From Molanna angustata (taxonomy: Eukaryota > Arthropoda > Insecta > Trichoptera > Molannidae), in the NCBI GenBank assembly GCA_963576475.1, contig OY754972.1:28331168-28395167 (forward strand): a stretch of DNA of 64,000 nt, written 5' to 3'. Shown one piece after another: positions 34,592 to 45,856 of the stretch. Every line of letters begins with the position of its first letter. Position 1 is the first letter of the stretch. The notes beneath the pieces are model-generated. The model did no database searches and was not told the DNA's origin. It saw only the letters and a list, made by a program, of their open reading frames with translations. A program made the translations under genes and the position numbers.

Positions 34592-35351
34592 GATATCCGT
34601 TTTTAAATTACAGCTAATAACACGTTTAGTCAAATTGGTCACACCACTACTTCCTTTTTTTACCTTCCTAAATCCTCCCCCCCCCCCACATCTTCCGATT
34701 CCATCTTCGGATATTTTGTTATGTTTTATAGGTATTTATTATTTTGTTATGTATTATAGGTATTTATATAGGTAGGTATTTATTGTAATCATGACTATAT
34801 TCGTAGTTGACTAGTAATATTTTCCTAGGGAAATAATATATGTCCGTTACTTTATAATTTTATGTAGGTACCCGTAAAAATTAATAAAAACATTTATTAT
34901 TATTGTTTATATCTTTTATCTTCAAGGCGATATTCACATTTTTGTAGTGCCTAAATTTACAGATTGAAGTCACGATGATAACACATAACCTTGTCATACC
35001 TACTCTATTTTTGATGATATTTTTGTTACAAGAACATCCTCATTCATTTTATACTTATAAACATCTCATTATAAGAATGTATTTATTCTTTTAAATTAAT
35101 TATTATAGTGAGGATCTATGTACGTAAATTAGAGATTCACAACTTATCAATAAATTGCTATCAATATTATAGCATAATATATTATAATATTGATACGAAT
35201 ATAAAACATATCTTTTTCGTGTTTTATAACAAATCGATCAATATCTACGAAACTGAGAACACGCCATCTTTCAAACAGGGGTCGGTTACAATGTAATTGA
35301 TTTTTATAATTAAATATAAAATCCGTTACAATTAATTAAATCAATTAATAT
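34592..35351. other. No recognisable feature
   Basis: AT-rich; no motif. Confidence 0.4.
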
Positions 35352-35570
35352 TCGGCCTTTGTGGCTCAGTTGGCTAGGTATCTGACTTCTGATCCAAAGG
35401 CCCCGGGTTCGATTCTCGGTGGAGACACAATTTTTAATTATATCTCCACCGGGTTATCAGTCTGGACATGTGAGACAATTGACATTTTTAGTCTCCAGAA
35501 TGTGGTATCTTGATATTGGGTGCATGTAAAATCAATATTTGACATAGTACCAGTTATTAATAAATATATA
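35352..35570 (+). mobile_element. SINE-2 copy, contiguous
   Basis: tRNA-like head with box A TGGCTCAGTTGG, an anticodon loop CTTCTGA suggesting TCT (arginine) and box B GGGTTCGATTC, then GGTGGAGACAC, TATTGGGTGCATGTAAAAT, TTTGACATAGTACCAGTTA and an AT-rich tail. Head plus tail in one piece proves that 26246-26857 is an insertion in the other copy. Confidence 0.82.
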
Positions 35571-35705
35571 TTTTTTTTACAAAATGATAATAATTCTTTT
35601 GCTTTATGCGAATAAGATCAAGGGGGGATTAAAACATTGATCCACTGAAATAAACACAAAACTACTTTCAGAGATAGTCAATACAATAAAATAACCACAC
35701 AATGC

Positions 35706-36560
35706 ATTTTTACTCTCCACACTATGAAATAATGGAGAGTCATGATTTCACAATTTTTATTTTTATTTATTTTATTTTATTTATATAATTTATGTACATG
35801 TGTACAAAGGCAGGTTTATTGCCATAAGGCAATTTCTTCCAAACAACCCGAGCAACCTCAAGTCTCTTAGTTAAATTGGTACAATACTAATTTAGTGAGA
35901 AATAAATTGATAAAAAATAACATAAAAGAGTAAGAAATATAAAAAAAATACAAAGAGAAAAAAAAAATGAAAAGAGAGTTTAAAAAAAATAATAATTAAA
36001 ATAACACTGATCATAGCAATGAGGAAAAGGAGGTAACGGAAGGATATAGAAGGAATTCAGGAACTATTTGACAAATTAATAAAGTATTTTACCTTTAAAT
36101 ATTTGAATGGATTGAGATAACATTACTTCATCACTTAGGCCATTCCATAGTCTAGCTGATATATTTAAGTATATTTAAGTATATTTTTTACATCAATTTC
36201 TCAACGGGTATCATGTAGAGAGTGCACACTATGAGTTTTGTCGTGATGTGTTAGTATGTATGGCGTACGGCGTACGCCTTACGGATTAACCTTTTTGTGT
36301 CCTCTCTACAGCCCAAACTATAAGTCCGATCAAATTCATATTAACATCATAGGTGTAAAGTGCATACACCTAGAGCTGATTGGATTTCAATAGACAACTT
36401 TTAATTTATTCTCTATGAATTCATCATAATCGTTGTTTTTTGTGTCATCTCTGCAGCCCAAACTTTAAGTCCGATTAACTTCATATTTATATCATATATG
36501 TATGTAAAGTCCATAAACTTAGAGCTGATTAGTTTTCTATAGAAGGTCTTGATATCTATC
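35706..36560 (+). repeat. Rep-C copy split by a LINE fragment
   Basis: Left part 35706-35765 is the Rep-C start hairpin (ACTCTCCACACTATGAAATA...GGAGAGTCATGATTTCAC). It resumes at about 36185 with TTTTTTACATCAATTTCTCA, the short GGCGTACGG tract and GCCCAAACTATAAGTCCGAT, partly duplicated at 36440-36540. Confidence 0.75.
35775..36172 (-). mobile_element. CR1-like LINE 3' end (SINE-3 partner), inserted in Rep-C
   Basis: Minus strand from 36170: ISARLWNGLSDEVM, SQSIQIFKGKIL, resembling the 'RLWN.LP..V.....I..FK..L' C-terminus of CR1-like LINEs. Then an A-rich UTR ending with TTTGGAAGAAATTGCCTTAT and GGCAATAAACCTGCC. That end is shared with the 3' tail of SINE-3 (compare 49878-49915). Confidence 0.65.
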
Positions 36561-36654
36561 GCTGGAAAAACCCTCCGAGATAGTGACGTATAGGTATATA
36601 CGAAAAATATGTAACATAGAAGTCATTGTTCGGTGTAGTCGATCTAGAAGATGA

Positions 36655-36802
36655 TTCTGGAGAGAGCGTGTAGCTAGTATGAACGGTGATAGACTTGCAT
36701 AAGTACACTGTAGCTAATGATATCGTATATAGACATCGTCCACCTGGAAGACCAACTAAGAGATGGAAGGACAATTGGACTTCATCATATCAGGAAGCAT
36801 AG
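36655..36802 (+). pseudogene. LINE-E ORF2 C-terminus
   Basis: TGG... codes for WRERVASMNGDRLA, a stop, and after a one-base frame change KYTVANDIVYRHRPPGRPTK, RWKDNWTSSYQEA, stop at 36800-36802. 'PPGRPTKRW.D.W' is the conserved tail block of a separate LINE family. Followed by an AGAAGAAG stretch. Confidence 0.75.
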
Positions 36803-37149
36803 TTTCTGTATCACAGACCTACATATAGATCTATCAAAAGAAAACAAGAAGAAGCTCGCGCACCAATTTTAGGCACACATTTAGTTTGAAATATTGCAGG
36901 TAGGTAAATATAATTTACACTTCAATATAATAAATGACTAAAGGATAAGTTGGGTGTATGTATATTCTACCACTACACCATGTATATGTATATTCTACCA
37001 CTACACAACATTTTAGCACCATGCAGTGGCACTAAATAGTGTTATTCAGTGGTATTGTGTGTCGTGTATTAGCATTTAGAGGCGCACGGTCAATATAGAT
37101 TTATTGCAGCACTTACAAAACGATTCTCTGGAAGCAAAGCGGCGGCTTA
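36803..37149. other. Short tandem duplication only
   Basis: GTATATTCTACCACTACAC is repeated at about 36960-36977 and 36990-37012. Otherwise featureless. Confidence 0.4.
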
Positions 37150-37600
37150 ACAAAAAGTATACGAATGTGTATTGCTTATAATAAAATTAATTTAACGCAA
37201 AATACTTTATTGTTACAATATATTAATTTGTTCTACATTTTTGGAAGCCGACATGTGCCTACAATCAAACACTCATGTTGAAAACACCGCTTTCTAGTGG
37301 TTTCTGAAACTAAGTTTGTTGTGAGGCACCTGATTAAAATAATGCTTCCTCTTTTTTCTGCTATCATCGTTTTCGAGTGTTGTGTAAGAGTCGGGTAATT
37401 GATAATACAAGTGGTAAAACAACATCTCACACAGTTCAACAATCAGGATCTCCACTCATTCTATATGATGCCTTTTTAGGTAGGATGAGACTGGTGTGTT
37501 TGATACACACATGTGTCGTGCATCATTTATAAGGTATTGCACACTGGTTATTTCACAGTGTGATATGCCGTGTTGATATGAATGAATAAATTGTTCCTAA
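37150..37600 (+). repeat. Dispersed repeat N, copy 1
   Basis: Shares GGTAAT(T/C)GA, GGTAAAA(C/T)AACATCTC, CAGAGTTCA-like, GCCTTTTTAGGT and the terminal ATATGAATG..TAAATAA with 44145-44770. Does not contain the MITE-2 that interrupts the other copy. Minus-strand ORF 37233-37442 has no motif I recognise. Confidence 0.6.
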
Positions 37601-38089
37601 CGCCTACGACATTTCAAAAAGCGTATTATTCAAAACAATTATTCCTGATATTTCTTCAACAAGTATACTTGTTTTTATGTAGGCATTTATCAAAATGATA
37701 ATTTACTTTTTCTTTCTTTCGTTGGATCTTCAGCACATACGGAGCCTAGGACTCCGTCAATTCTGACCTTTGATTCCTGTCTCCTGCTGCAGTCCTCACT
37801 GTAGTTGTGCCACGTGCTACAGTCCTTACTGCAGTTGTGCCACATTTATCCAGTATAACGTATTTACTCATTTAAATAAATGTATAATTTAAGCTAAAAA
37901 ATAACTTGAAGAACGAAGGTTTCCACATTGATTAAAAAAAATCACCTAAGATTTGTAGAGAATATTTTCCTGGTTAGCAGTATCCCTAAATACTTGTTGA
38001 AATGTTGCTAGAGATAAATAAGGTCTCCAAGAACGTGGGACTATATATGATATGGCAAAAACAAAAATAATGGATAAACGCTTTGAAGC
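37601..38089. other. No recognisable feature
   Basis: 37730-37860 is GC-richer with an internal near-repeat (GCTGCAGTCCTCACTG... / CTACAGTCCTTACTG...). Function unknown. Confidence 0.35.
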
Positions 38090-38710
38090 ATTCGACTGAA
38101 TAAACCAGACTGCTGAACTCAAAAGAATGGAGTATATCTTAAAAAACGAAAAAAAAACCTAAACCTGAAAAGGAAAGTGTATGAAGCGTATATGGTACCC
38201 CTTGCTACATAACGCATTAAAACAGTAACTCTTTCTCTTACTAAATGCTTAGAAACTGCAAGTCACTAAAAAAGCTATGGAAAGAACTATGCTGGATCTG
38301 TTACTAAGAGATAAAATAAGAAATGAAACGGAAATGGACGGGACACGTAGCCCCCAAGTCAAATTGAAAACGCTGTTCGTTATCGCCAAGCGCTAATTTT
38401 TTTTTGTATGGGATTTGACGTTTGTTGTTTGTTATTGTAGAAAAAATTTCTACAACAAACGTCAAATCACATACAAAAAAAAATAGCGCTTGGCGATAAC
38501 GAACAGCGTTTTTAATTTGACTCAGGGCCGTAGTCACAAGCTCGGACGATAAGTCGACAAAGAGAATGCTGACTTCGAGACCTCGTATGACAAAAAGAGT
38601 GTGAGCTGAGTGTGTAGAGGGATGATATACAATACAGGATGACGTAGAGTCACACGGAGAAGGCCTTCTTTCAGGAGTAGATACAAATAGGCCGCAGAAG
38701 AAGAATACCT
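38090..38710 (+). pseudogene. RTE-like LINE ORF2 C-terminus, interrupted by MITE-3
   Basis: LNLKRKVYEAYMVPL, KLQVTKKAMERTMLDLLL, RDKIRNE, KWTGHV before the MITE, then DDKSTKRMLTSRPRMTKRV and a decayed end after it. The order 'KRKVY...LPVLTYG', 'L..TQRAMER.MLG', 'R.KIRN', 'KW.GH', 'W....L.WRPR..KR..GRP' is that of RTE/BovB-type LINE tails. Several frameshifts and stops. Confidence 0.75.
38357..38522. mobile_element. MITE-3, foldback, 166 bp, nested in LINE
   Basis: Arms of about 80 nt: AGTCAAATTGAAAACGCTGT...TATCGCCAAGCGCTA...TTTGACGTTTGTTG and the inverse copy ending AATTTGACT. It splits the LINE reading frame described for 38090-38710. Confidence 0.85.
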
Positions 38711-38880
38711 AAAGCCAATTTTCCTGATTTATTTCAACTTCAATTTATAGGATACGAAACAAAAGAATAATAAAGATTAAAAAATATAAACAACATAATA
38801 TTCAAGTTCAACAAATGAAATTAAAAGCATCTCGTGCTTTAGTCTATAAGATCCTTCTCTATTTACAACCATAATATTGT

Positions 38881-38970
38881 CACTCCCTATATTCCCTAAA
38901 CTAAGCATTAATTCAGGATTCGAACTCGCCACCACTGGATTACTAACCGCTCTGACACCACTCTTCATCT
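38881..38970 (-). mobile_element. SINE-1 fragment, head and start of body
   Basis: Inverse contains TAATCCAGTGGTGGCGAGTT, CGAATCCTGAATT and AATGCTTAGTTTAGGGAATA. Eroded box A. Confidence 0.65.
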
Positions 38971-39649
38971 TTGGTTATTTTAATTAGTAAACAGTACTTA
39001 CTTGTTTGTTACAGCTGACACCAATCGAACAAACAAAAAGAAATGAATCACTATGTATTGTGTACATACATATAGTGTAGATGTGTATGTCCAGTTAGGA
39101 TGCTGCACAGCAAGGAGAAATATTACACGGGATTGTATTGAAGAACATTTCAGCGAAGAGGACCAAGTCACCACAGTTATCAAGATCGCAAGCATTCAGC
39201 ACAATGCCGACGTCAGACTAGACAAGAACTGTACCGTACCTATGTGAAGTATGTCTTTCAAAATAGACTAACTCACATCTAACTTCTTGGTGGAAAATTC
39301 TACAATATTACATTTAAATGAATCCACTTACACAGGGTTGCCACGCAATAAGTCAACCAGAAAAAGATATGCTAAAATATTAAGCAACTTAACTTAAAAA
39401 TAATCAAAAGATTAGTCCAACCATCAAAAGGAACAGAAAGAGCGAAGTAAGAGAAGGAGGCCTATATCCCTTCAGATGATGAAGATAATGTAAACATTAA
39501 ATTTAATGTAGGTATGGTATTCTTATTCTGTAGTAGTTATCGGCAATTGACTTAAGAAATCACGTGGCTAGCGCAGATAAATTTTCAATTTATTTGCCGA
39601 TATTTTAATAATAATAAAAAACACTTCCGACAGTTTAATTACATACGGC
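38971..39649. other. No recognisable feature
   Basis: AT-rich; no motif. 39053-39247 is open but unrecognised. Confidence 0.35.
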
Positions 39650-39900
39650 AATAATTTTTCCAGGGGTTCCAATGGGTAGTAGGGCTACGATGGAGCATAC
39701 TGTGCTGGAAAGTATGCCCCTATAAAATGTTGTAATGTGCCATATTGCAATGCCATCAGCAACACTACTATCAAGTCCAACTCTCTAGTGTCCACGAGCG
39801 GTCTTCTAGGCCCCGCGAACCCCGGGCAATGTGACCACTGACATTTCCAGTAGCGTCTAGCCCCTGAGTTTCTTTTCTGCATTCTTAGGTTAGGTTTAAG
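39650..39900. other. GC-rich block, possible LINE 5' UTR or end
   Basis: Contains CCACGAGCGGTCTTCTAGG and CCCCGCGAACCCCGGGC, far above local GC. The minus ORF 39685-39882 (GARRYWKCQWSHCPGFAGP...) has no known motif. Confidence 0.3.
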
Positions 39901-40139
39901 TTTGTGTATAATAATAATAGCGACAAGCGTGAGCGAGTTGCTTTATAAATTGAATTATAAATTATTATAAATTAAATATATAATATTCTTTTAATTTTTC
40001 GCATTTAATATAAAATTTCACAGCTCATTTGACTTAATACTACGAGATCTCAACCAATCAGAGAGCCAACCGGAAACAGAATGCAAACGGGTAGATTCAG
40101 ATTGTAGACTCTAGTGACATTTCCATCAGTATCATAGAT

Positions 40140-40400
40140 AATGGGCGAATAGCGAGTTTCCATCGCCATAAAACTGGATACAACCAGCTAAGGGAAGGAA
40201 ACTCCTAACAGAAAACCCTGGTCCTCCTGGTAGGGGATGGGTGAGTGGCTAATAACCTCTCCTCACAAAACCAATTATTACGAAACCTATAGGGGAAACT
40301 CGGACAACAATTAGAGAATTTCGAATTATGTACCTGGAATGTAATATCCCTATACAGACCGGCTAACTGGAGGGGAGCATGTCAGGATAGAGGGAGATAA
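40140..40400 (+). pseudogene. LINE 5' end: start of APE-type endonuclease
   Basis: Around 40325-40395 a frame reads LCTWNVISLYRPANWRGACQ. 'TWNV.SL' is the first conserved block of the apurinic-like endonuclease (the Asn of the WN.. motif) that opens ORF2 of endonuclease LINEs such as LINE-A. The upstream GC-richer leader (AGCTAAGGGAAGGAAACTCC, AAACCCTGGTCCTCCTGGTA) is the typical 5' UTR. This is the only 5' fragment among many 3' ends in this window. Confidence 0.65.
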
Positions 40401-40734
40401 GAGAAAAAAAAAATGATAATATTTCAAACTCAATTACGTAATATATATTTATACAAAATTATGTTATAATATTCACATTACACTTTAGACATATCCGTGT
40501 TTCTGTTATTCTTTTATTTTATTTCAATCAATTTTGAAAATGCCATAGAATATATATATATTCTTTGTGGTCAAACAACTGTCGTTTTTCTTTCAATTAT
40601 TGTTGAGTACTTAACTCGCAACTTGTGCAGAGCGCAAGGAAATGTGTATTATTATCATTATATTTTGTTCTTATTATAATCGCTTATTTATAATCTAATT
40701 AATCTGTGCATACATATTCTTCTTTTTGGTCACA
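40401..40734. other. No recognisable feature
   Basis: AT-rich spacer. Confidence 0.4.
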
Positions 40735-41100
40735 ATCCTAGGATTGGTCTGCACCAAAAACTCGATCCCTCCACTTACCTCTATCGTCCCCTAGTCTCTT
40801 CATCTCTTTGTAACTGCTACAGCGCACGTATCTGGTCTACATATATAGTTGTTTCTGGGGCGACCTCTGCAGTTATCCCCATCAATCATTCCTTCAACGA
40901 TGGTAAAAAGCAGGCGTGTGTGCCGGATGTTGTGGCCTATCCAAACTGTTCTCTGACGGGCAATTCTTTTCATAATTTGCCTTGTCTCACCAACCCTACT
41001 TAGTACCTCGTCGTTGCTGATGTGTTCTGAACAGTGAACTTAACTTTGGCCATGCGTCTGTAGCACCACATCACAAACGCAGACAGACGTCCATAATATT
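40735..41100 (-). pseudogene. LINE ORF2 C-terminal fragment, frameshifted
   Basis: Minus strand: AFVMWCYRRMAKVK, a frame change, SNDEVLSRVGETRQIMKRIA, RQRTVWIGHNIRHTRLLFTI, VEGMIDGDNCRGRPRNNYI. 'A.EMW.YRRM..', 'N.EVL.R....R....I..R...WIGH..R', 'G...RGRPR..YI' is the post-RT tail of an endonuclease-type LINE related to LINE-A. Confidence 0.82.
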
Positions 41101-42678
41101 TGCATACATAAGTAATAATATTGTGATCAGCAAAATGGCCATGTCGTTCTTGTATTATGTAGAAATCGATTTTAATCGTAATTATCCTGTTTTCTGCGAA
41201 ATGAAGACACGTTGAGTTAGCTGGTAATGCACGTTTCAATATTTTCCTACGTGCGTTCAATTGTTAATTGGTAATCGGATCGAAATCTAAAAACAAGGAA
41301 AAAAACTAAAACAATTCGTCTACACGTTGAAGTGGTAACCTTATCACAAACACTTTCTATTGAACATTGCCGCCAAATTTGAATACAGTTTGGCGTATTG
41401 CGCATCGCTTACACGGAATTGTAATTTCATTAGCTCGATAGGGAGGTACCCAAGAGAATCGGAACTCGATAGATTAAATTTTAATAAAATTATTTTCTGC
41501 GCTATATTTTTTTCTAAAAGTACAAGCAGGTTTTAAATTATCATTTATTTAGTAAATATTTTTTATACAATAGATATATTTGTTTTGTCAAAATTATTCA
41601 GGGGATAGGCTTTAATTTGTGCCCCTTGTGCCTCCAGTGACAAATAAATGGATTTATGTGCCTGTGTTATCGATCCTCCTCGGGACTGTATCTGGTGCTC
41701 CTTTTTCCTGAATATATTTTCGCTGGACTCTCTTGCAAACTTTTTTGGCAACAGAAGTAAAAGTATTATTTTGATTTGTTTGCTATAATTTTGTTAATTC
41801 TACAATGTTTCTTTGTGATTTATCGCATTTGCTGTGTTTATTTCTGTATTTTATGTATATTTTTCTAATTAAGTTGGGATTTAAAAATAAAAAAAGAGGC
41901 ATCTACCCAACCGGGGATTTTGGGGAACAATTGATGGGGTGACTGCTCGTGGTCCAGACGGTGGCATTTTACACCATCCGAAGGAAAATGTACACCAACG
42001 TTATCTGGCGTATGTGCGGACTCGAAAAAGAGACTTCATCTCCTAGAGCGAGTTCGGACGGTGGAGGATCCACAAATAATACTCCATACAAAATTCTCTC
42101 ACACACGGGATTAAGGTGAATAATAATTTTTTTTGAACCAATAGACTATTGGAAAACAAACATGGTGCTTTAGGTGAAAGAAATCTGAAATATGTACCTA
42201 CCTCTTATATAAGAAAATATTTCATAAATGCATAAACTTTTTGATGAGATGGTATCCTGAGGAGCAATAAATCCGTGCATCTAAATTAGTACAATACATG
42301 TCCGTTTCTCTGACGGGTGTTGAGTGAAATGTGACTATAGAATGATTGGCAAAGGAAGATAATTCGGTGCGTATTGCTCTTTAGCTTATTGCCGTCGCGT
42401 CGCCTGCTATTTTGCATTCATTATAATAACTCTTTTTTGTATAGTTGACAATTTGGCGAATAGGTACAACAGAATTCATTTCTATTAACAAAATTAATAA
42501 CATACGGACTCATTGGTTGGGGAGGTGTAGGTACCTATATTATGATTCACACTTGAAATGATGCAGAAACTGGTGATAAAAATTATGGACGGGAAGCCAA
42601 GAAGATTTCCTACATAATTGTTATTTTCTGAAAGCGAGCTATTACCGATAATGAAATTATTTATTCAACAATGCCTAA
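41101..42678. other. No supported gene
   Basis: 41880-42080 is GC-richer; one frame reads GVTARGPDGGILHHPKEN and continues to a stop near 42046, but I recognise no family. The rest is AT-rich. Confidence 0.35.
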
Positions 42679-42894
42679 GATTTATTCCTCAAATTTCAGA
42701 AACAAACATTTAGGTATATTCTACATAGATGCAGAGACGGAGAATTGCACAGAGCCAGCTTTTTTCGAATCACTGAGAACATTCAATATTTTACCGTTGA
42801 ATTAAGTAAAGAAAGCAAACCTTATACCTTCTGGAAAGAGGTGAAAAAATTTCTGCAAGGTGAGAACTTTCCAAATATACCAGACATGCTGTTG
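42679..42894 (+). CDS. Exon-like open stretch, unknown product
   Basis: About 70 codons without ATG. It is preceded by a splice-acceptor-like TTTATTCCTCAAATTTCAG ending at 42699, and closes with TAG followed at once by AG-GTAACT, a donor-like sequence. The predicted peptide is protein-like and not low-complexity (RYILHRCRDGELHRASFF, ITENIQYFTVELSKESKPYT, FWKEVKKFLQGENFPNIPDM). I do not recognise the family. It could be an exon of a host gene, a pseudo-exon, or chance. Confidence 0.25.
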
Positions 42895-43639
42895 TAGAGG
42901 TAACTATTCCGTATATTTGTAGCTTGATTCTTGTGGATCTTTTGGGGATGACTCGTGATTCTTCATGTTTTGCAAAATCTTTTATATTATTACCTACTCA
43001 ACACGGTGGTCTGTTGGTTTGTTGGTGTTACTTAACATTGTTTTAAATATACCTATGTATGGTATGCACATAAAAAATACAGAAAAATAATCTATTTTGA
43101 TTAAGATTTCCTCACATATATTTAATATTTTGTGACATTAATACATTGTCATAAAATTATTTTTGTAACGATTTAAAATTAAATAAATAAAATAATTTAA
43201 TAAGTTTATTCAACTTACCATTATCTACTTATATTATTTTGTCACATCTGGCAGAGTATAATAATTTCTTTCTTCTGACAACACTTAAAAATCTTATCAA
43301 CACAAAAAATTCCTTCCTTCTTTATTTTATTTCTTGAAAATACAAAGTGAGTTAGACGACGCAATATCCGGACTTGGGCTATTCTATAGTATTGCTGATT
43401 GTAAATACTTTACAAGATGACCTGAGAAATTCTGTGTTATTAGTAGGAATGGATAATGCTGTACATTCGGTAGGTATAACATCTAAAAGAACAAATCTAA
43501 TATAAATACCTACAAAGTATTCTTTTGTCCATTTCTCAACTCAAGCATTTGATGATAAGGCTGAGAAAGGGACTGTTAATAAAATAACAGAATTAATTTC
43601 ATTTGGATTAATTTTATCGAAGTATTTTATTAACATACC
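42895..43639. other. No recognisable feature
   Basis: AT-rich spacer. Confidence 0.4.
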
Positions 43640-43835
43640 TATGCAAACATTGATTTTTTTCCCGCCGGCAATCAATAATATTTTGTTGATAAATTTAATC
43701 TCTCAATAGAGACGGAGCGGGAATATATATTAAGGTAAAGAAGAACTGGAAAATCAGGCACTTACAGGGCTTAACATCGACTGGTTTACGTGATCACTTT
43801 AAGCGCTTGCGTAACGTTCAACAATTGTGCCATTT
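43640..43835 (+). repeat. Dispersed repeat H, copy
   Basis: GCAAACATTGATTTTTTTCC, CTCAATAGAGACGGAGC, CTGGTTTACGTGATCACTTT, AAGCGCTTGCGTAACGTTCA. Inverse of 3344-3535. Confidence 0.65.
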
Positions 43836-44144
43836 TTATGATTTTCACCACAATGAGAGGCAGATGCATAATTTAATTAAATGATTGAATATCTAAGTAT
43901 ATAACATTTTTTGTGGGATATTAATTTATTCTGAGAAAAAAAAACTGAACGACTTTATAATATTCTAACGTCATCGTAATATATAAAAATAGAAAACATT
44001 AAAAAAATAATGATATATGAAATTCTAGATCATAGGAGAAGAATATTTTTAGACATGACTAACTATTGCATATTCAGAATCATATTTCAAGACTAATATG
44101 CATACATAGTGTACCTACCTATGTATATTGAAATGATCAGTTAG
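43836..44144. other. No recognisable feature
   Basis: AT-rich spacer. Confidence 0.4.
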
Positions 44145-44770
44145 TTGGTAATAATTGTGGATATAAACTCGGTACTATGTGGGACTTGTTTCAAACGGTT
44201 TCTATCATACGGATTTGATTTTAATTTACTTTATCAAGATATAAAAGCTATTACAATCGATTCTTTAAGACACCGACACCGGTTAAGAATAGTGCTTCCA
44301 CTCCGTAGTATTGATTACAACCACCGTTTTTAGGTGTATGAACCAGGTAATCGAAAATATAACAGGGGGGCAATTCCAGTCAAGCGATGGATTCAAAATC
44401 TTCATGATAACCCTTATCATTGATATAATTATCTTATGGAGTCCTATCATATCTTAAGATATCATAGACCTCCATAACATATTTATATCCACGATATGGA
44501 TTATCATAAGGGTTTTAATTCCACCGTTTGTCCGGACTAGCACTCCAGGTAAAATAACATCTCGCAGAGTTCAGTGATGAGATTTACTACCCATTCTGTG
44601 TACCTACCTTCTGCCTTTTTAGGTGAGATGAGATTTGTGTGTGGGGAGGATGCATCCATGATTCGTACTTTATTTTATTGCGTAATGCATACCCGCACAC
44701 CTGTCGCTGGGTACACCGCATTGTGGTTGAAATGTCGTGACGGTATGAATGGTTAAATAAACTATTGCTA
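44145..44770 (+). repeat. Dispersed repeat N, copy 2, split by MITE-2
   Basis: Same ordered landmarks as 37150-37600. The equivalent of GGTAATTGATAATACAAGTG / GTAAAACAACATCT is separated here by 44365-44546. Confidence 0.6.
44365..44546. mobile_element. MITE-2, copy 2
   Basis: GGGGGGCAATTCCAGTCAAG, CGATGGATTCAAAATC..., the palindromic centre TATCTTAAGATATC and the inverse end TTAATTCCACCG...GCACTCC. The same architecture as 22458-22636. Confidence 0.82.
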
Positions 44771-44914
44771 TAAGAAGGATGTGTATATTTGTTAAAATTC
44801 AATTACACAATTACAAATTTCATTAAATAAGACGGTTAATTGACCACATAAAGATTAAAACATGTAACGAAAATTTTACAAAACTAATAAACATACATGA
44901 ATTATGGTGTATCT

Positions 44915-45856
44915 CAGAGGTTCCCAAACTTTTTTCTCTCTTAGACCACTTGTCATGTTTTTCGGTTTTGGGCAGACCCCCAGTTACTGAAAGATTTTCT
45001 AACTGTAGTGAAGTATAGTGGGAAAAAATAAAAAAAACACATGTCAAGTTTTATACATTTATTAATTAAATTCAAACTAAAATAAACACAAATAAAATTT
45101 AGTGTCTGTTACATAAAATAACTAAGCAAAAAATAAAAGTATTTAATGGGAGGAATGAACTTGGTGCTTTAATAATAAATTTTCTACATTTGGCATCAAT
45201 TTAGTAAGATTTCATCTCAGATATCCTCGATCAAGGGCGTCGCCAGCCCAAGGCCCAGGGGGGGGGGGGGGCAATTTAACCCATTCATAGGCTATTCTCC
45301 GTATACCCTATATTATGGAAGATGAGAAAAATATGAATTGTTACATTTTGCCCCCCTAGGCGACGCCCTTGTCCTCGGTTAATGATGTCCAGTTTGTTTC
45401 TTTTTTTGTTATGAGATTGGCAACTGCCCTGAAACCACATTCCACTAGGTATGAAGATGGTAAAATGAATGCCTACAATTTAGGTACACAGTTTTATGAA
45501 ATATACTAATATAATTTTATTACAAGATGGTAAATGGAATCAAATAATGCACTATAAAATCTCTATTTCGCTAGTAAGTAATATTACAGTTGCGAAAATA
45601 AGTATGTATACAGTACCGCAGTAGGTTTGTTACGTTTTCACGTAAAAACTAAGTAACAAATCTACGTGATCTGGTACAGAGATTTTGTAGGTCTAGCAAG
45701 CTAAAAAGTTGACACAGGCTACACGAACTGCTTATTATGAGATCCCCTATCATTGCTGAACCCTATTTTATTTCATGGACCCCAATTTTTTTTTTCGCTG
45801 ACATGGACCCCTTGCAGGTTCTCGTCGACCCCTGGGTGTCGATATAAACCACTTTG
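44915..45856. mobile_element. Non-autonomous hAT element, right end eroded
   Basis: Left end CAGAGGTTCCCAAACTTTTT and the subterminal TAGACCACTTGTCATG are typical hAT ends. The right part carries TCATGGACCCCAATTTTTTT, ACATGGACCCCTTGCAGG, CGACCCCTGGGTGTCGATAT and AAACCACTTTG, after which the expected GGAACC... terminus is missing. No target duplication is seen and no transposase remains. Confidence 0.7.
45232..45371. mobile_element. MITE-4, 140 bp, nested in the hAT
   Basis: Ends CAAGGGCGTCGCC and the inverse GGCGACGCCCTTG, flanked by TCCTCGAT (45224-45231) and TCCTCGGT (45372-45379), a 7/8 target duplication of hAT length. Contains a G13-14 run next to its left end and C6 at the right. Confidence 0.85.

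Noticed and set aside
35352..35430. tRNA-Arg(TCT) gene
   Set aside because: Fused to the SINE-2 body; the anticodon arm pairs poorly.
44823..45047. 74-codon ORF as a protein
   Set aside because: It lies across the non-coding left end of a hAT element.
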